Of a DNA stretch of 18,901 nucleotides, positions 7,240 through 14,538 are shown in pieces (within the stretch, counting starts at the first letter, position 1; each line of letters starts with the position of its first letter). The notes beneath the pieces were generated by a model that worked only from the letters and a program-made list of their open reading frames with translations, ran no database searches and was not told the origin of the DNA. The stretch is taken from NCBI GenBank assembly GCA_904420155.1, contig CAJFUH010000050.1, positions 1 to 18,901 of the forward strand, in the 5' to 3' direction. A program made the translations under genes and the position numbers. Source of the stretch: an uncultured Clostridia bacterium. Lineage in GTDB: Bacteria; Bacillota; Clostridia; Oscillospirales; Acutalibacteraceae.

Positions 7240-9096
7240 ATGAAGCGAGAAGGTCAAATTAAAGTACATTCTGAAAACATTTTTCCCATCATTAAAAAGT
7301 GGCTCTATTCTGACAAAGACATCTTTTTGCGGGAGCTGGTATCCAACGCCTGCGACGCCATCAAAAAATGGGAACGTCTCAAACAAATGGGCGAAGCTCC
7401 TGACGTCGAGGAAAAACCGCGGATCGATATCTATTTGGACAAAGAAGCCCGAACCCTCTCCGTCTGCGATAATGGGCTGGGGATGAATGAAGAAGAAGTG
7501 GAAAAGTATATCACCCAGATTGCTTTTTCCGGTGCGGAAGAATTTATTGAAAAATACAAAGATAAGACCGACGCCCAGGCGGGTATCATTGGACATTTCG
7601 GGCTGGGCTTTTATTCCGCTTTCATGGTGGCGGACACCGTAGAGATTCAAACCCTCTCTTATCGGGAAAATGCCAAACCCGTGCATTGGTCTTCCGATGG
7701 CAGTTCCACCTATGAGATCGAAGAAGGCAACCGGACCCAGCGCGGTACGACGGTTCTTCTCCATATCGCACAGGACGCCGGCGAATTCTTAGATGAGTAC
7801 CGCATTCGCGAGATGCTGCATAAATATTGCCAATTTATGCCCTACGAAATTTATTTTCATACCCCCTCTTCCAGCGAAACGGACAAAAAAGAGGAGCGCC
7901 CCATCAATAATACCTCGCCTTTGTGGCTGAAAGCCCCCAAGGATTGCACCAAAGAGGAATACATCAAATTTTATCATGAGTGCTTCACGGATTTTAATGA
8001 TCCTTTGTTCTGGATTCACCTAAATGTAGATTACCCGTTCAACTTAAAGGGAATTCTCTATTTTCCAAAACAGAGCAACAAGCTGGAAGTGATGCCAGGT
8101 CAAATTAAGCTGTTCAACAACCAGGTATACATTGCCGATAACATCAAGGAAGTAGTCCCGGAATTTTTGATGCTGCTCAAAGGCGTGATGGATTGCCCGG
8201 ACCTTCCTCTCAACGTCTCCCGTAGTTTTCTGCAAAACGACAAAGATGTAGCCAAAATTTCCAAGCATATCACCAAAAAGGTATCGGACAAGCTGCATTC
8301 CGTATTCCATGAAGACCGAAAGGCGTTTGAAGGATATTGGAACGACATCGCCCCCTTTATCAAATTCGGTTGTATCAAAGATGAAAGCTTCTATGAAAAA
8401 GTCAAGGACATCCTTCTTTTTGAGACCATCTATGGCGATTACAAGACCTTGGAGGAGTATCCCAAGGAAAGCGACGGCACGATCTTCTATGTAACCGATA
8501 AAAATGTCCAGGCGCAATATATCCGGATGTTTAAAGAAAGCGGTATGAACGCCGTCATCTTAGACCATATGATCGACAGCCATTTCATTAGCTTTGTGGA
8601 GTATATCGGCAACAAAGGGGAAGATAGCGGCCAAAAATTAAAATTTGCCCGCATTGATTCCGATATCGGACAGGCCATGAAGGATAATTCCTCCCAGGAG
8701 CAAGAAGAGCTAAGCAAGAAGCTGGTGGAAATTTTCCAAAACGCCATGGATGACAAAGAACTTACTGTCAAAGCGGAAGCTTTGAAAACCGCCGACACCC
8801 CTGCCGTCATGCTGCTTTCGGAATATGAACGCCGGATGCAGGATATGAGCGCTTTATATGGCGATATGTTTGGCAATGCTCCCAAGACAAAGTCTACGCT
8901 TGTTTTAAATTTGGAAAACCCCATTGTGCAAGCGCTTCCCCAACTGGAAGAAGAAAAGCGCAAATTGGTATGCCGCCATATTTACGATTTGGCTATGATC
9001 AGCCATAAGCAGTTATCGGCGGAAGAAATGTCCGGTTTCATCAAACGCAGCGTAGAAATCTTAGGGATAGTTGCTGACGCCAATCATCTCCAGTAA
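7240..9096 (+). CDS. htpG: Molecular chaperone HtpG (Hsp90 family)
   Basis: A 618-residue cytosolic Hsp90, close to the usual bacterial length of about 620. The N-terminal GHKL ATPase domain is intact. It has ELVSNACDAIKK (Glu and Asn for catalysis and Mg2+), DNGLGM (ATP-binding Asp and glycine box), GHFGLGFYSAFMVAD (lid and phosphate contacts) and RGTTVLLHI. The middle domain carries LPLNVSRSFLQND, where the conserved Arg reaches the ATP gamma phosphate. The C-terminal dimerisation domain ends without an EEVD tail, as in bacteria. The start 'MKREGQIKVHSENIFPIIKK' is the divergent clostridial type, with WLYSDKDIFLREL in place of the more usual YTNKEIFLREL. GAGGAGG lies 8 nt before the ATG. 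The gene is monocistronic, with its own promoter and terminator. Control by HrcA is unlikely because no CIRCE is seen. Confidence 0.97.
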   Translation: MKREGQIKVHSENIFPIIKKWLYSDKDIFLRELVSNACDAIKKWERLKQMGEAPDVEEKPRIDIYLDKEARTLSVCDNGLGMNEEEVEKYITQIAFSGAEEFIEKYKDKTDAQAGIIGHFGLGFYSAFMVADTVEIQTLSYRENAKPVHWSSDGSSTYEIEEGNRTQRGTTVLLHIAQDAGEFLDEYRIREMLHKYCQFMPYEIYFHTPSSSETDKKEERPINNTSPLWLKAPKDCTKEEYIKFYHECFTDFNDPLFWIHLNVDYPFNLKGILYFPKQSNKLEVMPGQIKLFNNQVYIADNIKEVVPEFLMLLKGVMDCPDLPLNVSRSFLQNDKDVAKISKHITKKVSDKLHSVFHEDRKAFEGYWNDIAPFIKFGCIKDESFYEKVKDILLFETIYGDYKTLEEYPKESDGTIFYVTDKNVQAQYIRMFKESGMNAVILDHMIDSHFISFVEYIGNKGEDSGQKLKFARIDSDIGQAMKDNSSQEQEELSKKLVEIFQNAMDDKELTVKAEALKTADTPAVMLLSEYERRMQDMSALYGDMFGNAPKTKSTLVLNLENPIVQALPQLEEEKRKLVCRHIYDLAMISHKQLSAEEMSGFIKRSVEILGIVADANHLQ

Positions 9097-9111
9097 AAAG
9101 AATATATTTCC

Positions 9112-9154
9112 GCCAGGAACTTCCTGTAAACAGGGTGTTCCTGGCTCTTTTTTT
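9112..9154 (+). terminator. Intrinsic terminator of htpG
   Basis: A 9-bp stem (9112-9120 with 9137-9145) with a small inner CCTG/CAGG hairpin in the loop, followed by TC and seven T. Confidence 0.9.
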
Positions 9155-9235
9155 GCCAGCCTTTTTCATTTCATTTCCTTATTTTCTCCAAGAATAAACC
9201 TTTCTTCGATGCAAATAGTATTCATGGTGATGAAA

Positions 9236-9673
9236 ATGGAAAAGCAAAAAACACTTCATATCCACCCTATTAAAATAAAAAAAATTAAAAAACGATATTC
9301 TCAGGATACTCTCATCTTTGCCATTGGAGCGATCTCCTATTCCCTGATTGAAATACTTTGGAGAGGATACACCCATTGGACTATGATGATTACCGGGGGG
9401 ATCTGCTTCTTAGTTTTGTTCCGTATATTTGGCCGGATCTCCTATGCAAAGCTCTGGAAAAAATGTACAGTGGGAGCTTGCGTCATCACAGGCATCGAAT
9501 TTATTGTGGGATGTATTGTAAACCTATGGCTTCAGATGAACGTATGGGACTATTCTTTTCTTCCTATGAACTTGATGGGGCAGATCTGTCCTTTATATTC
9601 CTTTTTATGGGGACTGCTCTCTATCCCTATTGTTTATTGTTCCGGAAAAATTCAGAAAAATTTGTTTGTTTGA
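9236..9673 (+). CDS. CmpB-type small membrane protein ('putative ABC transporter type IV')
   Basis: A protein of about 145 residues with four hydrophobic helices, recognised as the 'putative ABC-transporter type IV' family (CmpB, PF06541). The marks are SLIEILWRGYTHW near the N-terminus, GICFLVLFRIFGR, an ITGIEFIVGCIVN helix and NVWDYS..P.NLMGQICPLYS near the end. The N-terminus before the first helix is short and very basic (KIKKIKKR), consistent with a cytosolic end. The function is unknown, and the family name does not prove transport. No ATPase gene is beside it. In-frame ATGs at 9209, 9224, 9230 and 9236 compete. GGTGA at 9226-9230 best fits 9236, so that is chosen with modest confidence; 9209 is the main alternative. 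It lies between two terminators, so it is probably its own transcription unit. Confidence 0.75.
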   Translation: MEKQKTLHIHPIKIKKIKKRYSQDTLIFAIGAISYSLIEILWRGYTHWTMMITGGICFLVLFRIFGRISYAKLWKKCTVGACVITGIEFIVGCIVNLWLQMNVWDYSFLPMNLMGQICPLYSFLWGLLSIPIVYCSGKIQKNLFV

Positions 9674-9677
9674 TTGT

Positions 9678-9717
9678 ATATGGAAAGCCAGGGGATCCCT
9701 GGCTTTCCATATTGTTA
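9678..9717 (+). terminator. Intrinsic terminator after the CmpB-type gene
   Basis: A perfect 16-bp stem (9678-9693 with 9697-9712) with a 3-nt GAT loop, starting 5 nt after the stop codon. The T run that follows is broken (TGTTATTTT), but the stem is very strong. Confidence 0.82.
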
Positions 9718-9831
9718 TTTTATAAATATACGTCCATTGCGAAAGAGTTGCTTTCTTTCTCAATCCATCCATACGCGCTTATTCCAAAATTTCTCTCCAA
9801 TCTTTCCTGAAAAATTTCAGTAAATTTCCTA

Positions 9832-9860
9832 TTTTCAAATGCACATCTTTGCTATATAAT
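9832..9860 (+). promoter_or_regulatory. Likely promoter of the CNNM/CorC gene
   Basis: TTTTCA (9832-9837), 17-nt spacer, perfect TATAAT (9855-9860). Transcription would start near 9867, leaving a leader of about 80 nt. Confidence 0.6.
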
Positions 9861-9868
9861 GTAAAAGA

Positions 9869-9908
9869 ATACTTTTTTTCTATGCATGGGATTTAAGAAG
9901 AAAGGTAT
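9869..9908 (+). promoter_or_regulatory. Leader hairpin of the CNNM/CorC gene
   Basis: A 13-bp AT-rich stem (9869-9881 with 9896-9908, two G-U pairs) with a 14-nt loop, followed by ATTTTTC. It begins 2-3 nt after the predicted transcription start. The position resembles the htpG leader hairpin. It may be a 5' stabiliser or a weak attenuator. It does not match a magnesium riboswitch I know. Confidence 0.4.
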
Positions 9909-9932
9909 ATTTTTCGGAATTTAAAAGAACTT

Positions 9933-9936
9933 GGAG
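9933..9936 (+). promoter_or_regulatory. Ribosome binding site that fixes the CNNM/CorC start
   Basis: GGAG lies 9 nt before the TTG at 9946 but only 3 nt before the TTG at 9940, so the second TTG is the better start. Confidence 0.65.
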
Positions 9937-9945
9937 TGATTGATC

Positions 9946-11232
9946 TTGGACAGTAGCTGGGTGCTCTACGCCTTGCTGATCGTATTGGTTGCGCTTTCCG
10001 CCTTTTTTTCTGCGACGGAAACTGCTTTTTCTACCGTTAACAAAATCCGCCTGAAGCATTCTGCGGAAAATGGAGATAAACGGGCTAAGACGGCCATTGA
10101 TATTACAGAGCGTTTTGATCAAGCGCTTTCCACCATTCTGGTTGGAAACAATATCGTCAACCTTTCCGCCTCCTCTATCGCCACCGTACTGGCGGTCAAT
10201 TTATTTGGAGACTACGGTGCCGCTATTTCTACCGTAGTGATTACCATTGTGGTGCTGACTTTTGGCGAAATCCTTCCCAAAAGTCTGGCCAATGAAAACA
10301 GCGAACGCATTGCCTTGGCAGTCGCCCGAACGCTTCGTTTCCTGATGCGGATTTTTTACCCGATTGTTTTCCTGTTCCTACAATTAAAAAGCCTTGTGAT
10401 AAAACTTTCCCATAGCAGAGAAAACGCCCCTTCCGTTACGGAAGATGAACTGAAATATCTTGTGGAAAGCATTGAAGAAGAGGGCGTTTTGGAAGAGCAG
10501 GAAAGCGAGTTGGTACAGCACGCCCTGGAGTTTGATGAAAAAACCGCTCAAGAAATCTTAACCCCCCGGGTGGATATTTTATCCATCGATATCGATGACG
10601 ATCTGGAAACGAATAAAAAAATTATTCTGGAAGAGCGGTACTCCCGCATCCCTGTTTATGAGGATAGTATCGATAATATCATTGGTATTTTACATACCCG
10701 CGATTTTTTGGAAGCCATTATTGCAAATCAACCTTTAGATATTCGAGCTATGCTGCAACCGGCCTTCTTTATCTACAAAACTAAAAAGCTTTCTTCTCTG
10801 CTCAATGATTTCAAACGGAATAAAATGCATATGGCCATTGTTGCTGATGATTACGGCGGCATTCTAGGCATGGTAACTATGGAAGACCTATTGGAGCAGC
10901 TAGTGGGGGATATCTGGGACGAAGATGAAGAAGAAAAGCACCGGTTTATCCGTTTGCCCGACGGTAGTTTCCAAATCAGCGGCGATCTAAATATCAACGA
11001 ATTTTTTGACCATTTGGACTATTCCCCTAAAAGTTTTAACAGCGAATATAACGCGGTGGGCGGATGGGCTATGGAAATGCTGGGTCACATCCCAAAAGCA
11101 GGCGAATCTTTCCAATACGAAAATTTGAAACTTACGATTCAGGAAATGGATGAACAAAGGGTCAGAAAACTGATTGTCCGCGTCCTTCCGTCAGAAAAAA
11201 CGGGTTCAAAAGAAAAGAAAAAAGATTCTTAA
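9946..11232 (+). CDS. CNNM/CorC (hemolysin C-like) transporter with tandem CBS domains
   Basis: A 428-residue membrane protein of the HlyC/CorC (CNNM) family, linked to Mg2+ or other divalent cation export and homeostasis. The order is typical. A CNNM/DUF21 membrane domain (about 1-190) has FFSATETAFS in helix 1, ILVGNNIVNLSASS in the second helix region and FGEILPKSLA before the third. An acidic helical bundle (SVTEDELKYLVESIEEEGVLEE) follows. Then come two CBS repeats (about 205-335, including RYSRIPVYE, MAIVADDYGGILGMVTMEDLLEQLVGDI). The C-terminal CorC_HlyC domain ends with a basic tail. The DDYGG and GxVTxEDxxE motifs are intact. The gene starts with TTG. It is a single-gene unit between its own promoter and a shared terminator. 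Haemolytic activity should not be assumed from the name. Confidence 0.92.
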   Translation: MDSSWVLYALLIVLVALSAFFSATETAFSTVNKIRLKHSAENGDKRAKTAIDITERFDQALSTILVGNNIVNLSASSIATVLAVNLFGDYGAAISTVVITIVVLTFGEILPKSLANENSERIALAVARTLRFLMRIFYPIVFLFLQLKSLVIKLSHSRENAPSVTEDELKYLVESIEEEGVLEEQESELVQHALEFDEKTAQEILTPRVDILSIDIDDDLETNKKIILEERYSRIPVYEDSIDNIIGILHTRDFLEAIIANQPLDIRAMLQPAFFIYKTKKLSSLLNDFKRNKMHMAIVADDYGGILGMVTMEDLLEQLVGDIWDEDEEEKHRFIRLPDGSFQISGDLNINEFFDHLDYSPKSFNSEYNAVGGWAMEMLGHIPKAGESFQYENLKLTIQEMDEQRVRKLIVRVLPSEKTGSKEKKKDS

Positions 11233-11272
11233 CGCCGAATGACGGCAACGAAATCATAGATACCTGTTCTAA

Positions 11273-11320
11273 AAAGGAAGGTTCCCCTTACCTAAATTGG
11301 TAAGAGGAACCTTCCTTTGT
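11273..11320. terminator. Bidirectional terminator between convergent genes
   Basis: A 20-bp stem with one C-A mismatch (11273-11292 with 11299-11318) and a 6-nt loop. It lies between the CNNM/CorC gene on plus and the GH3 gene on minus, with A runs on the left and T runs on the right. Confidence 0.9.
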
Positions 11321-11336
11321 TTAGGCTTACAGCCCT

Positions 11337-13430
11337 TTATAATGAGATTTCCGCTTCCACACACATAGTATCTGACAGCCGGCAGCTTACGGCATCCGGC
11401 TGATGCCCGCCTACATAGAAATGGATCCTCCCCTGTGGGATATGGGATTTTCCTTCTTGATCCGTAACATACAAAATTTTCTTTTCCACCGTGATATCCC
11501 CATGCCACACTTGGCCCGCCTGGATATCCACTCGACGGAACCCTACCAATTTGGCGTTGGGAACCTCGTCGGCGTCGCCCATACACTTAGCATAAATCTG
11601 GATGACTTCGCTGCCATCCCGATCAGAAACATTTTCCACCTGGATGTGGAATAGCAGGGAATCGCCCTGATTTTCTATCGATAAGTTTTGATAACAAAAT
11701 CTGCTGTAACTCAATCCATATCCAAAAGGATATAGGGGATCTCCCTGAAAATACCGGTAGGTACGGCCTTTCATATGATAGTCATCGAAAGCCGGCAGAT
11801 CATCGTCGGAACGGTAGAAAGTCACCGGCAACCGCCCGGAGGGATTGACCGCGCCGCTGAGCACATCAAAAATAGCGTCTCCTCCCTGTTCTCCGGGATA
11901 CCATGCCTGCACAATGGCGGCGGATTGCTCTGCTATCTCATGAAAAGCCAACGCGCTTCCGCTGATATTGATCGTAATAATGGGGGTCCCTACCTTTACT
12001 AGGGCCTGGAACAGCTTTTTCTGGGAATCCGGCAGATCTAGGGTTGTCTTATCCCCGCCCGCGTCGGAATTGAAAGCGTCCCCTTCTTCCCCTTCCAAGC
12101 GGGGATTCAATCCGCAGCAGAACAATACCACGTCGGCCTTTTCCGCCAGGATCAAAGCCTCTTGGAACGTATTTTCTTCCCATTTGGGAACGTCTTTGGT
12201 TACCACATCACAGCCTTTGGTGTAATAGACGCGTACATCCTTTCCTACATTCCGCTGCACGCCATCCAACACCGTAATCCATTGATCCGGGGTACCATTG
12301 TAATTTCCCAATAGGACGTCCCGATTGTTGGCATTGGGTCCTATCACGGCAATGGATTTGATTTCTTTGCTCAAAGGCAAAATCCCATTGTTCTTCAGCA
12401 CAACAATAGAACGCGCCGCCATCTCTCTGGCCAACTGTTTATGCGCCGGGGTGGCCACGTCATCATAACCCAGGGAATCCCAGGGGGTCTTTTCATCGAA
12501 CATCCCCAGTTCAAACCGGGTCTGGAACAGGCGTTCCACCGCTTTGGTAATGGTGTCCTCTGTCACCAGGCCCATTTCATAGGCCACCACAAGCCCTTGA
12601 TAAGCGTCGCCGCAGTTTAACTCACATCCGCTGTTGACCGCCAACGCGGAGGATTGAGGCTTTCCTTCCGTAATATGGTGAAAATCATGCAAATCGCAAA
12701 TAGCGCCGCAGTCAGAAACCACATACCCTTCAAACCCCAGTTCGTCCCTTAAAATATCCTGCAATAAGTGCTTACTGGCACAGCAAGGCTCCCCATTGAC
12801 GGTATTGTAAGCTCCCATCACCGCCGCCGGTTTCGCTTTTTGGATACAATAGGCAAAGGCCCATAAATAGGTTTCGTAAAGGTCCTTTTTACTGACTTTG
12901 GCGTCAAATCCATGCCGGCATCCCTCTGGGCCGCTGTGAGCCACAAAATGTTTGAGGGTGGCGTCCAGCTTCCGGCACTCCTTCTGATCCCCCTGCATTC
13001 CGTCCACAAAGGCTACCGCCATTTCCCCAGTCAAAAAAGGGTCTTCGCCATAGGTCTCATGTCCCCTTCCCCATCTGGGATCCCGGAAAATATTGATGTT
13101 GGGGCACCAATAGGTAAGGCCCTGATAACAGTCCCGGCTTCCATGGCTGGAAAATTCATTGTATTTCGCACGAGCTTCATCAGAAAAGGCAACGGCTACC
13201 TGTTTCATCAGTTCCGTGTCAAAACTGGCCGCCAAACCGATGGGCTGGGGAAATACGGTGGACAGGCCCGAACGGCCCACCCCATGCAAACCCTCGTTCC
13301 ACCAGTTATAGGCCGGTATTCCCAATCGTTCAATAGCTGGCGCCTCGTTCAGCATTTGGGACATCTTTTCTCCTAAAGTCATCTGAGCTACTAATTCTTT
13401 GGCACGTTTTTTTGCTTGTTCTGGTTTCAT
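11337..13430 (-). CDS. Glycoside hydrolase family 3 beta-glycosidase (beta-xylosidase/beta-glucosidase type)
   Basis: A 697-residue GH3 enzyme with all three usual parts. The N-terminal TIM-barrel domain (about 1-300) has YNWWNEGLHGVGRSG, TVFPQPIGLAASFD, RDPRWGRGHETYGEDP, KHFVAHSG and the nucleophile Asp240 in GYVVSDCGA. The C-terminal alpha/beta sandwich (about 335-560) contains LEGEEGD, a plausible acid/base site. A fibronectin-III-like domain ends the protein. The YNWWNE...FPQ pattern is the xylosidase-like subgroup of GH3, although substrate cannot be fixed by sequence. There is no signal peptide, so it probably cleaves imported oligosaccharides in the cytosol. GGAGG lies 8 nt before the ATG. 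No transporter or other glycosidase accompanies it here. A 14-bp palindrome about 210 bp upstream may be an operator. Confidence 0.95.
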   Translation of the reverse strand: MKPEQAKKRAKELVAQMTLGEKMSQMLNEAPAIERLGIPAYNWWNEGLHGVGRSGLSTVFPQPIGLAASFDTELMKQVAVAFSDEARAKYNEFSSHGSRDCYQGLTYWCPNINIFRDPRWGRGHETYGEDPFLTGEMAVAFVDGMQGDQKECRKLDATLKHFVAHSGPEGCRHGFDAKVSKKDLYETYLWAFAYCIQKAKPAAVMGAYNTVNGEPCCASKHLLQDILRDELGFEGYVVSDCGAICDLHDFHHITEGKPQSSALAVNSGCELNCGDAYQGLVVAYEMGLVTEDTITKAVERLFQTRFELGMFDEKTPWDSLGYDDVATPAHKQLAREMAARSIVVLKNNGILPLSKEIKSIAVIGPNANNRDVLLGNYNGTPDQWITVLDGVQRNVGKDVRVYYTKGCDVVTKDVPKWEENTFQEALILAEKADVVLFCCGLNPRLEGEEGDAFNSDAGGDKTTLDLPDSQKKLFQALVKVGTPIITINISGSALAFHEIAEQSAAIVQAWYPGEQGGDAIFDVLSGAVNPSGRLPVTFYRSDDDLPAFDDYHMKGRTYRYFQGDPLYPFGYGLSYSRFCYQNLSIENQGDSLLFHIQVENVSDRDGSEVIQIYAKCMGDADEVPNAKLVGFRRVDIQAGQVWHGDITVEKKILYVTDQEGKSHIPQGRIHFYVGGHQPDAVSCRLSDTMCVEAEISL

Positions 13431-13674
13431 TCCTTCATCCTCCGATCCACTATTTTAGGAGCGCCCGCCCTTTTTTTACAAGGACGTTTCTTTTTATTTT
13501 CTATAAGAGCTTGCATTGGATATGTTTCTTTTTTCAGTCGTTTAAGTATTCCGTATATAGGAATCCTTTTATCCAAAGACCACAGGCCTTTATTTCTGAT
13601 TTTTATGACAAGTCTCCTATTTTTTAAGAATATCAGGTGTGCCTAGGCACATTATTCCAGATAAGAATAATATA
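13431..13674. other. Upstream region of the GH3 gene
   Basis: About 240 bp between the GH3 start and the terminator of the ECF operon. It should carry the GH3 promoter, read on minus. The best minus-strand candidates are TTGCAG-17-TATTCT, which overlaps the operon terminator, and TTAAAC-17-TATCCA nearer the gene. Neither is clear-cut. I see no gene here. The palindrome at 13638-13651 is listed separately. Confidence 0.4.
13638..13651. promoter_or_regulatory. 14-bp perfect palindrome, candidate operator of the GH3 gene
   Basis: TGTGCCTAGGCACA is a perfect 14-bp palindrome in otherwise AT-rich DNA, about 208 bp upstream of the GH3 start. A symmetric, GC-centred site of this kind suits a LacI- or other HTH-type dimer. 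It is not a canonical cre site, and no regulator gene is in the window. Confidence 0.4.
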
Positions 13675-13709
13675 TAAAAAATGTCCCTGCAAATAATCAG
13701 CAGAGACAT
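13675..13709 (-). terminator. Intrinsic terminator of the ECF operon
   Basis: On the minus strand a 10-bp stem (13709-13700 with 13690-13681, one G-U pair) with a 9-nt loop is followed by TTTTTT. It lies about 20 nt after the stop codon of the S component. Confidence 0.85.
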
Positions 13710-13728
13710 CGTCCATGGCTTTCTCTTT

Positions 13729-14538
13729 TTAAGGTTCTAATAACCCATATTTTATTTTTATACGGTCTAGTTTTTCTATCATGGGCTGGGAGATCACAAA
13801 CAAAAAAAACACCGTAGCGGCCGCATGAATCAGATTGAAAGGGATGCCCGAAACCATCGCCACCCAAAAGGGTTCTTGGCTGGCGGTGGAAGAAACCATC
13901 ATCACCGAGCTAATATCCATTAGGATACCATAGATGAAAAAGGTGGAAAGCCCTCCAAAAATGCACAAGGCCAAACGCGACTTGTTGAGCAGCCCTGTTT
14001 GAAAGAACACACCCGCCAAAAAACCAATGATTCCAAAACTGAACATCTGCCACGGGGTCCATGGTCCCTGCCCAAAAAAGAAATTGGAGACAAATCCGCT
14101 GACCGCCCCCACCAAAAAACCTGCCTCCCCTCCAAAACAAACACCTGCAATGATGACAATGGCCACTACCGGTTTAAATTGGGGCAGCATAAAAAAGGCC
14201 GCCCGCCCCGCTACGGCAATGGCAGATAATACCGCAATCACAACCAGTTCCCTGGCCTGGGGCTTTCTCTTCTCAAATACCATAAAAAAGGGGATCAAGG
14301 TACAGATAATCATAAAAAGGCTGATAAAATAATAAGAACGGATGGAAACAGTAATTCCGAAAAAAGAAAACTGGAAGGTCTGCATCCATTGGGCGCCCAG
14401 CAAAATAGCTGCCGGGATGACGAATATAATGAGGATCGCCGCTACTACCGTGCGTTTCTTCCATTTCCGGCCGCGTCTCTTTTTAAGGGAGGCAGAGAAA
14501 TCTGTTTGGCCCGATTCCATCACTGGTTTTTTTTGCAT
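13729..14538 (-). CDS. ECF transporter S component, predicted for cobalamin or a corrinoid
   Basis: A 269-residue membrane protein, the substrate-binding (S) subunit of an energy-coupling factor importer. The core S fold of about six helices spans roughly residues 96-255. It contains AVAGRAAFFMLPQFKP, FFFGQGPWTPWQM (153-165) with conserved aromatic residues, and GIPFNLIHA (231-239). Before it lies an extension with a basic cytosolic stretch (19-29) and two extra helices (about 31-50 and 68-88). The ATG is preceded by GAGGTGA with a 7-nt gap and overlaps the end of the ATPase gene by 19 nt. Cobalamin is inferred from the riboswitch controlling the operon. Cobinamide, another corrinoid or even cobalt is possible. 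The dedicated A and T subunits next door make it a group I ECF system. Confidence 0.85.
   Translation of the reverse strand: MQKKPVMESGQTDFSASLKKRRGRKWKKRTVVAAILIIFVIPAAILLGAQWMQTFQFSFFGITVSIRSYYFISLFMIICTLIPFFMVFEKRKPQARELVVIAVLSAIAVAGRAAFFMLPQFKPVVAIVIIAGVCFGGEAGFLVGAVSGFVSNFFFGQGPWTPWQMFSFGIIGFLAGVFFQTGLLNKSRLALCIFGGLSTFFIYGILMDISSVMMVSSTASQEPFWVAMVSGIPFNLIHAAATVFFLFVISQPMIEKLDRIKIKYGLLEP

Noticed and set aside
9071..9235. Long upstream extension of the CmpB-type frame
   Set aside because: It would start inside htpG and run through the htpG terminator; the real start is at or just before 9236.
9358..9810. 150-residue plus-strand open frame
   Set aside because: It overlaps the CmpB-type gene in another frame, crosses its terminator hairpin and shows no family features.
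14027..14332. Plus-strand frames inside the S component gene
   Set aside because: Antisense shadows of a well-supported membrane protein; no ribosome site or family match.
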